Positions 34,881-43,785 of a stretch of 64,000 nt of DNA are shown piece after piece. Positions within the stretch are counted from its first letter, which is position 1; each line of letters begins with the position of its first letter. Under the pieces are notes generated by a model. It was not told where the DNA came from. It saw only the letters and a list, made by a program, of their open reading frames with translations, and searched no databases. Made by a program: the position numbers and the translations under genes. The stretch covers positions 16,731-80,730 of the forward strand of contig JALHPN010000010.1 of assembly GCA_022842465.1 (NCBI GenBank), in the 5' to 3' direction. This DNA comes from Polyangiaceae bacterium (GTDB lineage Bacteria; Myxococcota_A; Polyangia; Polyangiales; Polyangiaceae).

Positions 34881-37796
34881 ATGCGCAAGTCTCCCTGCCT
34901 CGACGACGAGTCGGCCGGCGCCTTCGCGGCAGGCACGCTCGACGCCGCGGAGCGCGCCGTCGCCGAGGAGCATCTCGACGAATGCGTGTCGTGCCGCAGG
35001 CTGGTCTCCGCGCTCGCGAGGAGCGGAGGGGCGGCCACGGAGGACGAACCGCGAGACGAGGTTTCCGACGGTGGGCTCGCGAGGCTCGCGCGCGGCGCGA
35101 TGATAGGGCGCTTCGTCGTCATCGGCTCCGTGGGCGTGGGCGGGATGGGCGCGGTCTTCGCCGCGTATGATCCGCAGCTCGACCGCAAGGTGGCGATCAA
35201 GGTGCTTCACCCCGTGGACGCGACGCGAGCGCCACGCGAGACGCGCGGCGAGATCCTCGAAGAGGCCCAGGCCATGGCCCGGGCGGTGCATCCCAACGTG
35301 GTGGCCGTCCACGACGTGGGGACGTTCGGTGACGCGGTCTTCATCGCCATGGAGTTCGTCGAGGGGCACGACCTACGCGTCTGGCTTCGCCAGCGGCGCC
35401 GAGCTCCCGCGGAGATCTTGCGCGTCCTCGTGGAGGCAGGCCGTGGCCTCGCCGCCGCGCACGCGGTGGGGCTCGTTCACCGCGACTTCAAGCCGGACAA
35501 CGTCCTCGTCGCGCGGAGCGGCACCGCCAAGGTCACCGACTTCGGCCTCGCGAGGTCGGCGCGCCCGTCCGAGGGCGAGGCCGGCGCGCGCGACGTCAGC
35601 GGCACGCCGGCGTACATGTCTCCCGAGCAGCGAGCGGGAGGCGACGTCGACGCCCGATCGGATCAGTACAGCTTCGCGGTCACGCTGTTCGAGGCTCTCT
35701 ACGGTGAGCTGCCGTCGCGCCGCTCGGGGGGCGCGCCGCCGAGGTTCCCCGCGGCGCGGAGCGACGTGCGCGCTCCGACCCGGCGGGCGCTCGCGCGCGC
35801 GATGGCCGACGACCCCCGGGATCGCTTCCCCTCGATGGACGCGCTCGTCGACGAGATCGTCAGCGCCCCACGGCGTCGTGCGCGCTTCATCACCACCTCG
35901 CTCGCGCTCGTCGCGCTCGCGGTGAGCGTGGGGGCTCTCGGCTATCGCGCGCGCGTCGAGCGCATGCAGCTGTGTGCGTCCTCCGAGGCGCGCGTGGCGG
36001 CCGTCTGGAATCCGTCGACGAAGGCTACGATCCGCGCCCGCTTCGGGGTGACGCCCCGCGCGTTCGCGCCCGAGACCTGGCTCGCCGTCGAGCGCTCGCT
36101 CGACGCCTTCGCCGGGGCCTGGGCGGCCGACGACCGCGCCGCCTGCGAGGCAACGCGCGTGCGCAAGGAGCAGTCCGAAGAGGTGCTGGCGCTCCGGTCG
36201 TCGTGCCTCCAGCGAAGGCTGGACGAGCTCCGCGCCATCACCGATCTGCTCGCGATCGCGGACGAGACCACGGTCTTGAACGCGGTCTCCGCCGTCGGCA
36301 AGCTCACGCCGCTCGAGGCTTGCAAGAGCGACGCGGCCCTCGCCGTGCAGCCCATGCCGCCTGCCGACGCGCTCGTGCGTGTCGAAGTGGAGAAGCTTCG
36401 CCTCCTCCTCACCGAGGTGAAGGCGCTCTTCGACTCCGGGCAGTACCGCGAGGGGCTCGCGAAGGTGGAGCCATGCGTCGCCACTGCCGAGCGCCTCGGC
36501 TACGGGCCGGTCCGAGCGGAGGCCCTGTATCTCCTGGGAGCGCTGCGCGACGAGCTGTCGGACTCGAAGGGAGCGGAGGAGGTCCTTCATCGCGCTGCCG
36601 AAGCGGCGGAGGCGAGCAGGCACGACGAGGTCGCCGCGAAGGTTCGCACCTTGCTCGTATGGGTGGTCGGCTACCGTCAGGCGCGCCACGAGGTCGGTCA
36701 CGCCCTCGCGCACTCCGCGCGCGGTGCGGTCCTTCGCGCGGGGGCGCGTCCGGACCTCGCGGCGCCTCTCGAGAACCATCTCGGCACGGTGCTCTGGGCG
36801 GAGGGCCGGTACGCGCTCGCCCGCGAGCGTTACGACGCCGCCTTTCACTTGTGGGAGGGAGCGTTCGGACCGGAGCATCCGCTCGTCGCCGACGCGCTCA
36901 ACAACCGCGCGCTCGCCCTGTGGAACGAAGGGAGGCTCGAGCCCGCCCTCGCATCGCACGAGCAGGCGCTGGCTCTGCGCACGAAGCTCCTCGGGGCGCA
37001 GCATCCCTCCGTGGCGAGCTCGCTCAACAACATCGGTCTGGTCGCTCAGGACCTGGCGCGCTTCGAGCAGGCGCGCACGCTTCACCAGCGCGCGATCGAG
37101 ATCGAGATCGTGGCCTTCGGCTCGGAGCATCCGCGCGTGGCGAACGCGGTGAACAACCTGGGCCTCGCCCAGCTCGGCCTCGCGGACGACGACGCCGCGG
37201 TCGCGTCGCTCGAGCGGGCCTACGAGATCCGGAAGAAGGCGCGCCCCGACCGTCACCCCGACCTCGCGAACTCGCTGGTCAACCTCGCCCTCGGGTACGC
37301 GGCGCAGCGACGTACATCCCTCGCGCTGGCGAGTGTCGAGGACGCGTACGTGCGGCAGAAGCGGGAGGGCGCCGGCGATCCGGCCCTCATCGAGACGCTG
37401 CTCGTCTACTCCAAGGTCCTCCGCGCTGCCGGGCGGCGGCCGGAGGCGCTGGCGCGCGCGACGGAGGCCGCGACGCTCGCCCGAGCGAAGCTCGGCGGCG
37501 AGCAGCCGCTCTTCGCCGCGGCGCTCGGTGCCGAGGGCCTGTCCTTGCTGGCGCTCGGTCGTCCGCGAGAGGCCGTGCTCCGCCTGGACCAGGTCATCGC
37601 GCGCGCCGAGGGCCTCGCAGACGGGCTCGTCGTGGGCGAAGCCGCGTTCGGGATGGCGCGCGCGCTCCAGGAGGCGAGGCTCGATCCGGAGCGGATCCCC
37701 GCGTGCCTCGCGCTCGCGCGCTCGAGACTGCGCGCCGCAGGACCGCGCGCGCGCGAGCGGCTCGCCGAGCTCGAGGCCTTCGCGGCCGCTCGCTGA
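34881..37796 (+). CDS. Zinc-finger anti-sigma-like / Ser-Thr kinase / TPR receptor
   Basis: A 971-residue single-pass protein. Residues 1-40 form a ZAS-type zinc finger (H31-x3-C35-x2-C38, preceded by Cys6), the fold anti-sigma factors use. The kinase domain follows (77-330): glycine loop GSVGVGGMGAVF, Lys107, HRDFKPDN at 200-207, DFG at 220-222. One membrane helix lies at about 337-355. The outer part, about 600 residues, contains kinesin-light-chain-like TPRs (ALNNRALALWNEGRLEPALAS, SLNNIGLVAQDLARFEQART). The divergent sigma factor suggests that the finger holds sigma and the TPR part senses an extracytoplasmic partner. A methionine at 34860 would add seven residues. It ends in a T-run terminator. 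Confidence 0.9.
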   Translation: MRKSPCLDDESAGAFAAGTLDAAERAVAEEHLDECVSCRRLVSALARSGGAATEDEPRDEVSDGGLARLARGAMIGRFVVIGSVGVGGMGAVFAAYDPQLDRKVAIKVLHPVDATRAPRETRGEILEEAQAMARAVHPNVVAVHDVGTFGDAVFIAMEFVEGHDLRVWLRQRRRAPAEILRVLVEAGRGLAAAHAVGLVHRDFKPDNVLVARSGTAKVTDFGLARSARPSEGEAGARDVSGTPAYMSPEQRAGGDVDARSDQYSFAVTLFEALYGELPSRRSGGAPPRFPAARSDVRAPTRRALARAMADDPRDRFPSMDALVDEIVSAPRRRARFITTSLALVALAVSVGALGYRARVERMQLCASSEARVAAVWNPSTKATIRARFGVTPRAFAPETWLAVERSLDAFAGAWAADDRAACEATRVRKEQSEEVLALRSSCLQRRLDELRAITDLLAIADETTVLNAVSAVGKLTPLEACKSDAALAVQPMPPADALVRVEVEKLRLLLTEVKALFDSGQYREGLAKVEPCVATAERLGYGPVRAEALYLLGALRDELSDSKGAEEVLHRAAEAAEASRHDEVAAKVRTLLVWVVGYRQARHEVGHALAHSARGAVLRAGARPDLAAPLENHLGTVLWAEGRYALARERYDAAFHLWEGAFGPEHPLVADALNNRALALWNEGRLEPALASHEQALALRTKLLGAQHPSVASSLNNIGLVAQDLARFEQARTLHQRAIEIEIVAFGSEHPRVANAVNNLGLAQLGLADDDAAVASLERAYEIRKKARPDRHPDLANSLVNLALGYAAQRRTSLALASVEDAYVRQKREGAGDPALIETLLVYSKVLRAAGRRPEALARATEAATLARAKLGGEQPLFAAALGAEGLSLLALGRPREAVLRLDQVIARAEGLADGLVVGEAAFGMARALQEARLDPERIPACLALARSRLRAAGPRARERLAELEAFAAAR

Positions 37797-37804
37797 CTTT
37801 TTTT
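37774..37804 (+). terminator. Intrinsic terminator at the end of the kinase gene
   Basis: An imperfect hairpin (GGCC-TTCGC-GGCC with flanking CGA/TCG) lies in the last codons and is followed, after the stop, by seven T residues at 37798-37804. The T-run is unusually long for this GC-rich DNA. Confidence 0.5.
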
Positions 37805-37922
37805 CTCGAGGGCGTGCGCCACCTGGAGTCGGGCCGTGTCTCCGAGATGAGCCCGCGACGCCGCCGCGACCGCGCTGCGGAGGTCGGGCCTCGTAACATC
37901 CAAGAAAGCTTCGGGTACTTCC

Positions 37923-38390
37923 ATGAACAAGCCGTCGATTTTCGCCCTCTTCCTCTTCGCCCTCGTCCCTGCCTGCGGTGTGGATGCCGCAGATGGAGAC
38001 GGCAGCTCCCGAACGGTGGACGCGCTGCGCCAGGCGAAGGCACGGGACGCCTCCGGGCCCGCCCTGCCGAGCGTCTGCATCCACGCGAGCGAGGCGAGCT
38101 GCCTCGCCGACGAAGGCTGCGCGTGGGGCGATCAGGGCTCCGGTCCCGAGTGCTTCTTCGTCGGCGAGGTCCTCCCGCAGCCGACGACCGAGCCGACGCT
38201 GCCCCCGGCCGCTCCCCCCGCGACCCCGACGCTCCCGAGCCCGACCCCCGGGGACCCGCCCATGCCGAGCGTCTGCAGCCACCATGCGAGCGAAGCGAGC
38301 TGCCTCGCCGACGAGGGTTGCGCGTGGGGCGATCAGGGCTCCGGTTCCGAGTGCTTCTACGTCGGCGAGATCGTGCCCTTCGGCAAGTGA
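37923..38390 (+). CDS. Small lipoprotein with two Cys-Trp repeats
   Basis: A 155-residue predicted lipoprotein (lipobox LVPAC). After a 35-residue linker it carries two near-identical units with the core ASEASCLADEGCAWGDQGSG-x-ECF, each flanked by PSVC and separated by a Pro/Thr-rich spacer. Each unit has four Cys and one invariant Trp, suggesting a small disulfide-knotted module exposed at the surface. I do not recognise the family. The next gene carries one diverged unit. It follows the kinase gene by 126 bp, after a terminator, so it is probably separately transcribed. Confidence 0.7.
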   Translation: MNKPSIFALFLFALVPACGVDAADGDGSSRTVDALRQAKARDASGPALPSVCIHASEASCLADEGCAWGDQGSGPECFFVGEVLPQPTTEPTLPPAAPPATPTLPSPTPGDPPMPSVCSHHASEASCLADEGCAWGDQGSGSECFYVGEIVPFGK

Positions 38391-38428
38391 CTCGACCGAT
38401 CTCGTCCCTGCTAACCCGCTCGAAGAAG

Positions 38429-38734
38429 ATGCGCTCCCTCTTCACCCTTCTCGTCCTCTCGACGTTGTTCGCTTGCGCGAGCGCGCCCGCCGGAGCGTCG
38501 CCGTCCGACGTCTCCGATGGGGAGGAAGGGGAGGAGGGGTGCACGCTCGCCGCGTCCGAGGAGGCGTGCCTCGCCGTTCCCGACTGCGCGTGGTCCGATC
38601 AGGGCGAGGGAGCCGCGTGCTCTCTCGTGGGACCGATCGACGCTCAGCCCGGCTCGGGTGATCCGGGTGGAGGCGGCCGCTTCCTCCTTCGCGATCGGAT
38701 CGCGCGCCGATTGCCCGCGCGCTTCTCTCGTTAG
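38429..38734 (+). CDS. Small lipoprotein with one Cys-Trp repeat
   Basis: A 101-residue predicted lipoprotein (MRSLFTLLVLSTLFAC, lipobox LFAC). After an acidic Glu/Gly linker it holds one copy of the unit found twice in the preceding gene: SEEACLAVPDCAWSDQGEG, with the same Cys, Trp and Gly positions. The C-terminus is basic (RRLPARFSR). The start is 38 bases after the previous stop, so the pair is probably one operon. It is a paralogue by local duplication. Confidence 0.65.
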   Translation: MRSLFTLLVLSTLFACASAPAGASPSDVSDGEEGEEGCTLAASEEACLAVPDCAWSDQGEGAACSLVGPIDAQPGSGDPGGGGRFLLRDRIARRLPARFSR

Positions 38735-38822
38735 CCGCTCACCGCGCGGCCGCTGGCTCGAGCCGAAGGGCGTGGAGCCGACCGTGGAGTGACCGGAGCC
38801 GCGTGGTAACCTCGCGCGCGAC

Positions 38823-41800
38823 GTGACGTTCGCGACGGAGCCCGGCACGCTGGAGGGACGCGAAGCGGCGATGGGCGCGCTCCGCGAGGCGCTCGACCGC
38901 GCGCTCGGCGGACGCGGGCGCCTCGTCGTCGTCTCGGGAGACGCCGGGATCGGCAAGAGCACCGTCGCGAGCGCGCTCGCTGCCCTCGCGGAGAAGGAGG
39001 GCGCGGCGGTGACCTGGGGACGCGCCTGGGAGTACGCCGATGCGCCGCCCTATTTTCCGGTGCGAGGCGCGCTCCGCTCGCTCGGGATCGATCCGCTCGC
39101 GGAGGTGTTCCGCCGAGAGGGCGGCAGCTTCGGGCTCTGGGAGGCGGTGGCGATCGCGGTCGCCGAGGCGGCGGCGAAGAGGCCCCTCGTGTGGATCCTC
39201 GAGGACCTCCACGCGGCCGACATCCTCACCCTCGACCTCCTGACCTTCCTCGCACAGGCCGTCCGCGGCGTGCGCGCTCTCGTCCTCGTCACGACGCGCG
39301 TCGTAGGCGCCCGCCTCGACGAGCGCGCGTCCCAGCGCCTCACGCGGATGGCGCGTGACGGCGTCGACGTGCGCCTCGCGCCGCTCACGTCCGAGCAGGT
39401 GAAGGCCGTCGCGGAGCGCATCTGCGGCTCCGTCTCGCGCGAGGTCGCGACGCGGCTCGCCGAGCTGACGGGAGGGACGCCCCTCTTCGTCGTCGAGTGT
39501 GCGCGCGCCCTCGAGGCGTCGGGCTCGCTCGACGCCCTCCCTCCCACCGTGCGTCACGTCGTCCTCGATCGCTTCCAGGAGCTGCCGGAGGAGACTCGCC
39601 GCGCGCTCGCTCACGGCGCGGTGCTCGGACGCGAGCTGACGGCCGCGCGCGTGGCGAAGATGGAAGGCACGCTCCCGGCGCGGATCATCGACGCGCTCCA
39701 CCCCGCGCTCCGAGCCGGGCTCCTCACCGAGCTCGAGCCTGGGCGGTTCGTCTTCCGTCACGTCATCGTCCGCGACGTCATCGAGGAGACGCTCGGCGCG
39801 GAGGAGAAGGCTCGTGCTCACGCCCGCGCGGAGGCCGCTCTCGCCGCGGCGCCCGCGAACGACGCGAGCGACGTCCTCGTCGAGCGTGCGAGGCACGCGC
39901 TCGGAGCGGCCTCGGCCGGTGACGTGGAGCGCGCCGTGGAGCTCGCGCGCCGGGCGATCGAGCGACTGGAGTCGGAGGGCGCGCACGATCGTGCTCATGC
40001 GCTCTCTACGCGCGTCGTCGCCGCGACCGATGCGATGGACGCCGCGTGCCTCTCGACGGCCGATCTCCTCCGCTTCGCCGAGGTCGCGCACGCGGCCGGA
40101 CGCCAGGACGCGTGCATGCGCCTGTGCGACCGCGTCCTCGCGCGCTCCCGCGCGGAGGGGGACGCGCAGATGTTCGCGCGCGCGACGCTGCTGACGGGCG
40201 CGATCCTCCGGCCAGCGATGGTGGACGGGAGCCTCGTCGCGCGCCTCGAGGAGGCGAGGCGGAGGCTCGGCGAGGAGAGTCCGGCCCTCGCGCGGCGGCT
40301 GGAGGCTCGCCACGCCGCGGCGCTCCAGCCCGCGATCGATCCGAAGGTCCCGATCCAGATGGCGCGTGATGTCATCGCGCGCGCGCGCGAGCTCGACGAC
40401 GAGACCTTCCTCGACGTCCTCGACACGGCGACGGCTGCGCTCGTCGACTATGCCCCGATCCCCGAGCGCCTCGCCGCCTACGAGGAGATCGCGACGCGGG
40501 CCCGCGTCAGGAGTGATCGGCCGCGGCTTCTCCGGGCTCAGGCTCGCCTCGCGCTGGACCAGGCGCTCGTCGGCGACTTCGCCGCCTTCGACGCCGCCGT
40601 CGACGCGGCCGTGTCCCTCGCCGAGGAGATGGGGCACCCGCGCTTCCGCTGGAAGACGCTCCTCCTCGTGTCCATGCGGGCGATCGCGCGGGGCGATCTC
40701 GCGACGTCCGAGCGCGCGCTCGTGGAGGTGGAGGAGCTCGCGACGCTCACCGACGATCCCGCCCTCGCGTCTGCGCTCGTCGCCCATCGGGTCGCCCGTG
40801 CAGGAGTGACCCACGACGACAAAGCCTGCCGCGAGAGCATCGCTCCGCTCGTTCGCTGGGAGACCTCACGCTTCGCCTCACTCATGGCGTGCGCGTACCG
40901 CGCCGGCGTGTATGCGCGGATGGAGGACGAGGCGGCATGCGCCGCCGAGCTCGTCCGCGAGGCGGAGATGTTCGCGCTCGCCGAGCCCGAGCCGGCCTTC
41001 CTGGGCGTCGTCGAGTCGGTCGCGTTCGCAGCCAGCGAGCCGTCACGACGCCGCCTCCGCGAGCTGCTCGACCCGTTCGCCCACCTCCACCACTGCGGCG
41101 GGCACGTCTCCGTGAGCTACGACGGGCCGGTCTCGCGCTCCCTCGCGCTCCTCGACGCGTCGCTCGGCGACACGGACGGCGCGCTCCGTCGGCTCGCCAC
41201 GGCTCGACGTACGACGGAAGATGCGGGCCTCCGGAGCTGGGTCGCCCGGATCGACTACGACCTCGCGCGCGTCGCCCGCGCCGCAGGTCGGAAGGACGCT
41301 CTCGAGCACGCGCAGCGCGCCGAGACGCTCGCGGCCGACCTCGGGCTCGACGGCCTCGCCGCGAAGGTTCGGAGGTTCATGGGAGGCGAGGACGTCGTCG
41401 TGCGCGCTGCGCCCTCGCCCCGCAGAACCTTGGTGCTCACGAAGGAGGGCGACATGTGGCGTCTCGATCACGGGACGCGGACGACCCGCGTGCGCGATTC
41501 ACGCGGGATGATGCTCCTCGCGCGTCTCGTCGAGCGCGCCGACGAGGAGGTCCACGTGCTCGCGCTCGCGAGCGACGCCGGCGGTGGCGGGCTCGCGGAG
41601 ACGAGCGCCGGCGATGTGCTCGACGAGCGCGCCAAGAGAGCCTACCGCGAGCGGGTCCGCGATCTCGCGACCGAGGTCGACGAGGCCGAGCAGGCGTCCG
41701 ATCGCGGCCGCCTCGAGAGGCTCCGGGCCGAGAAGGAAGCGCTCGAGGAGGAGCTCGCTCGCGCCGTCGGGCTCGGCGGTCGCGGACGGAAGCAAGGGTC

Positions 41801-41939
41801 TCTGACCGAACGCGCGCGGGTGAACGTCCAGCGACGCCTCAAGGACGCGATCGCGAAGGTGACGGAGGCCGATCCCGAGCTGGGCCGGTTCCTCGAACGG
41901 GCGATCCGGACCGGAACCTTCTGTTGCTATCGTCCCTGA
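38823..41939 (+). CDS. STAND-type ATPase regulator with TPR-like mid-section
   Basis: A 1038-residue cytosolic protein starting at GTG. The N-terminal ATPase has Walker A GDAGIGKST at 39-47 and Walker B VWILEDLH at 123-130, then TLDLLTFL and a winged-helix-like segment, as in MalT/AAA_16-type STAND proteins. Residues 300-880 are helical repeats of TPR type. The C-terminal 150 residues form a module seen in many actinobacterial and myxobacterial ATPases of this class: TRVRDSRGMMLLARLV, a coiled coil, and the end ERAIRTGTFCCYRP. No HTH is clear, so DNA binding is unproven; it could instead act as a ligand-triggered scaffold. It is a single-gene unit. Confidence 0.75.
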   Translation: MTFATEPGTLEGREAAMGALREALDRALGGRGRLVVVSGDAGIGKSTVASALAALAEKEGAAVTWGRAWEYADAPPYFPVRGALRSLGIDPLAEVFRREGGSFGLWEAVAIAVAEAAAKRPLVWILEDLHAADILTLDLLTFLAQAVRGVRALVLVTTRVVGARLDERASQRLTRMARDGVDVRLAPLTSEQVKAVAERICGSVSREVATRLAELTGGTPLFVVECARALEASGSLDALPPTVRHVVLDRFQELPEETRRALAHGAVLGRELTAARVAKMEGTLPARIIDALHPALRAGLLTELEPGRFVFRHVIVRDVIEETLGAEEKARAHARAEAALAAAPANDASDVLVERARHALGAASAGDVERAVELARRAIERLESEGAHDRAHALSTRVVAATDAMDAACLSTADLLRFAEVAHAAGRQDACMRLCDRVLARSRAEGDAQMFARATLLTGAILRPAMVDGSLVARLEEARRRLGEESPALARRLEARHAAALQPAIDPKVPIQMARDVIARARELDDETFLDVLDTATAALVDYAPIPERLAAYEEIATRARVRSDRPRLLRAQARLALDQALVGDFAAFDAAVDAAVSLAEEMGHPRFRWKTLLLVSMRAIARGDLATSERALVEVEELATLTDDPALASALVAHRVARAGVTHDDKACRESIAPLVRWETSRFASLMACAYRAGVYARMEDEAACAAELVREAEMFALAEPEPAFLGVVESVAFAASEPSRRRLRELLDPFAHLHHCGGHVSVSYDGPVSRSLALLDASLGDTDGALRRLATARRTTEDAGLRSWVARIDYDLARVARAAGRKDALEHAQRAETLAADLGLDGLAAKVRRFMGGEDVVVRAAPSPRRTLVLTKEGDMWRLDHGTRTTRVRDSRGMMLLARLVERADEEVHVLALASDAGGGGLAETSAGDVLDERAKRAYRERVRDLATEVDEAEQASDRGRLERLRAEKEALEEELARAVGLGGRGRKQGSLTERARVNVQRRLKDAIAKVTEADPELGRFLERAIRTGTFCCYRP

Positions 41940-41996
41940 AACACTGAGAAATGGCTCCGGGAACGAACGTTCCATCCGGCGTCACGCCCTCGGGGC

Positions 41997-42791
41997 ATGG
42001 AAGCCGTCCTCACCCTCCTGATCCCCGTCCTGTTCCTCGCGCTCCTCGCCCTGGAGCGCCTCTTCCCCGCGAGACCCCTTCCGCACGTGAAGGGGTGGGT
42101 CGCGAAGAGCTTCCCGTTCTTCGTCATGACCGGCGCGATCAACGTCCTCGTCCCCGCCCTGATCGCCGATCTCGTCGGGAAGGTCGCGCATCCGCTCGAC
42201 CTCCGTGTGCTCGGCCTCGCCGCGGGGATGCTCGTCGTCGTCGTCGCGAGCGAGGTCGTGACCTACGGCGTGCACCGCGCGCTCCATCGTGTCCCGTGGG
42301 TCTGGCGCTGGACGCACCAGCTCCACCACAGCGCCGAGCGCTTCGACGTCGCGGGCTCGGTCTACCTCCACCCCTTCGACGTCGCCGTCCAGGCCGGCGC
42401 GCCCACCTTCGTCGTCGCGCTCCTCGGCGTGACGCCGGAAGCTGCGGCGCTCGCAGGCTTCGTCCTCTTCGGGCTGGTGATCTTCCAGCATCTCAACGTG
42501 CGGACGCCGCGCTGGCTCGGCTGGGTCGTGCAGCGCCCCGAGCAGCACTCCGTGCATCATGCACGCGGCGTCCACGCCTACAACTACGGCAACCTCGCGT
42601 TCATGGATCTCCTCTTCGGCACGTTCCGGAACCCGAAGAGCTTCGCCGCCGAGCAAGGGTTCTGGGACGGCGCCTCGGCCGAGCTCGTCCCCATGCTCCT
42701 CGGGCGGGACGTCTCGGAGCCGCGGCGCGATCGTCAGAACGATCCGGCCACGGAGACCTGCCGGTTCGAGACCCCCATCGACGTCCAGTGA
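41997..42791 (+). CDS. Sterol desaturase / fatty acid hydroxylase family membrane enzyme
   Basis: A 264-residue membrane protein with four or so hydrophobic segments and the complete set of histidine boxes that hold a di-iron centre: HRALH, HQLHH and HSVHHARGVHAYNYGN. The spacing and the end GTFRNPKSF are those of the bacterial sterol desaturase family. Members hydroxylate or desaturate sterols, carotenoids or fatty acids, and in bacteria some act on membrane lipids. Substrate is unknown. The last 58 bases overlap the end of the gene on the other strand. Confidence 0.85.
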   Translation: MEAVLTLLIPVLFLALLALERLFPARPLPHVKGWVAKSFPFFVMTGAINVLVPALIADLVGKVAHPLDLRVLGLAAGMLVVVVASEVVTYGVHRALHRVPWVWRWTHQLHHSAERFDVAGSVYLHPFDVAVQAGAPTFVVALLGVTPEAAALAGFVLFGLVIFQHLNVRTPRWLGWVVQRPEQHSVHHARGVHAYNYGNLAFMDLLFGTFRNPKSFAAEQGFWDGASAELVPMLLGRDVSEPRRDRQNDPATETCRFETPIDVQ

Positions 42792-43393
42792 CCCTGCGGT
42801 CGCCGCATGACGAGGTCGACCCGCACCTGGCCCGCCACCGGCGTCTGCGGGCCCCGTCCGTTCTTCTGGGGCATCATCATCGCGCCCGCCGCGAGGACGA
42901 GCGAGAGGTTCGTCTTCAGCGGCACCGCGTAGGAAACGCCGGCTCCGCCGACGCTGTCGAACACGCACCCCGTTCGCGAGAAGCCGGTCAGCGTCAGCCT
43001 CGGAACGAGCTCGAGCCGCCTCTGCCGCAGCACGAAGCCCCCCGGCCCTGCGGCGGTCGCGCCGCCCGACGCATCGGCCTGCGCGCGACACCCGGGATCG
43101 GAGAGCGAAGCCACGGGAGCCTCCGCGAGAAGGCCCGCACGGAGGGGCCCGGTCGACCCGTCCTCGCCGAGCAGGCTGTCCCCGGCGTTGCCGCTGGCGT
43201 CCCCGCGCGCGAAGAAGAGCGCGATCTGCGACCACAGACGCTCGGCGGGGCTCGGGCTGGCGGCGCTCCCCGGCGCGGGCGCGACGGCGGGTCCGATCGG
43301 CGCGACCGGGAAGACGCGCACCTGCGCCGATGCGCTTCGCGTCGCTCCCACGTTCGCGAGGAGCGCGATGACGATGACGATCGGCCGACGCAT
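42734..43393 (-). CDS. Secreted protein of unknown function
   Basis: A 219-residue protein with a signal peptide (MRRPIVIVIALLANVGATRSASAQ), predicted periplasmic or outer-membrane associated. The second half alternates hydrophobic residues (RLELVPRLTLTGFSRTG, SYAVPLKTNLSLVLAAGAMM) as in small beta-barrel proteins, and ends with MRRPQGHWTSMGVSNR. No family is recognised. The frame is open further upstream, as far as the truncated methyltransferase, but the signal peptide marks the natural start at 43393. Confidence 0.55.
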   Translation of the reverse strand: MRRPIVIVIALLANVGATRSASAQVRVFPVAPIGPAVAPAPGSAASPSPAERLWSQIALFFARGDASGNAGDSLLGEDGSTGPLRAGLLAEAPVASLSDPGCRAQADASGGATAAGPGGFVLRQRRLELVPRLTLTGFSRTGCVFDSVGGAGVSYAVPLKTNLSLVLAAGAMMMPQKNGRGPQTPVAGQVRVDLVMRRPQGHWTSMGVSNRQVSVAGSF

Positions 43394-43452
43394 GCTCGGA
43401 GGCCCTCCCCCTCTCGGGTGCGGGCGCCCCGTCCCCCGTTCACGAAGACGCG

Positions 43453-43785
43453 TCATGCGCTCTCGCGTACCACGAGCTCCACGTCGTGCGCCTCCGTCGC
43501 GTCCGGGACTTCCCAGTGCGTCAGGAGATCGTCGATCACACCGTCGGGAACGACCGCACGACCCCCACGCGCTCGATTCTGCCCACGCACGACCTCCTCG
43601 GGCGCCTCGACGTAGACGATCCTCACCCGTGCGCCGTAGTCGGCGAACAGACGTATGCATCCGGCGCGAAGTCGGCGACTCAGGTTGGTCGCGTTCCAGA
43701 CGAACGACCGCTTGGCTCGGAGGTGCTCGCGCGCCTTCGCACGGGCAGCCTGGACGACCGAGCCCTGCTCGTCCTCGGGACGCAC
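43453..43785 (-). pseudogene. C-terminal fragment of a P-loop kinase
   Basis: About 105 residues in a frame with no start of its own: AREHLRAKRSFVWNATNLSR, then RIVYVEAPEEVVRGQNR and VIDDLLTHWEVPDATEAHDV. The WNATN motif, basic YVE-x-P and the WEVPDxTEAH end are typical of the C-terminal half of AAA_33/polynucleotide-kinase-like P-loop kinases linked to RNA repair. The Walker A half is absent; in its place lies the truncated methyltransferase. A deletion appears to have removed the front of this gene and the back of its neighbour. Confidence 0.6.

Noticed and set aside
35373..38285. A 970-codon minus-strand frame opposite the ZAS-kinase gene
   Set aside because: Composition is low-complexity Arg/Glu and it runs opposite an unambiguous kinase-TPR gene.
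37923..38734. The Cys-Trp repeats as a CRISPR-like or DNA repeat array
   Set aside because: Only two DNA copies with a third diverged one, inside coding frames, conserved at protein rather than spacer level.
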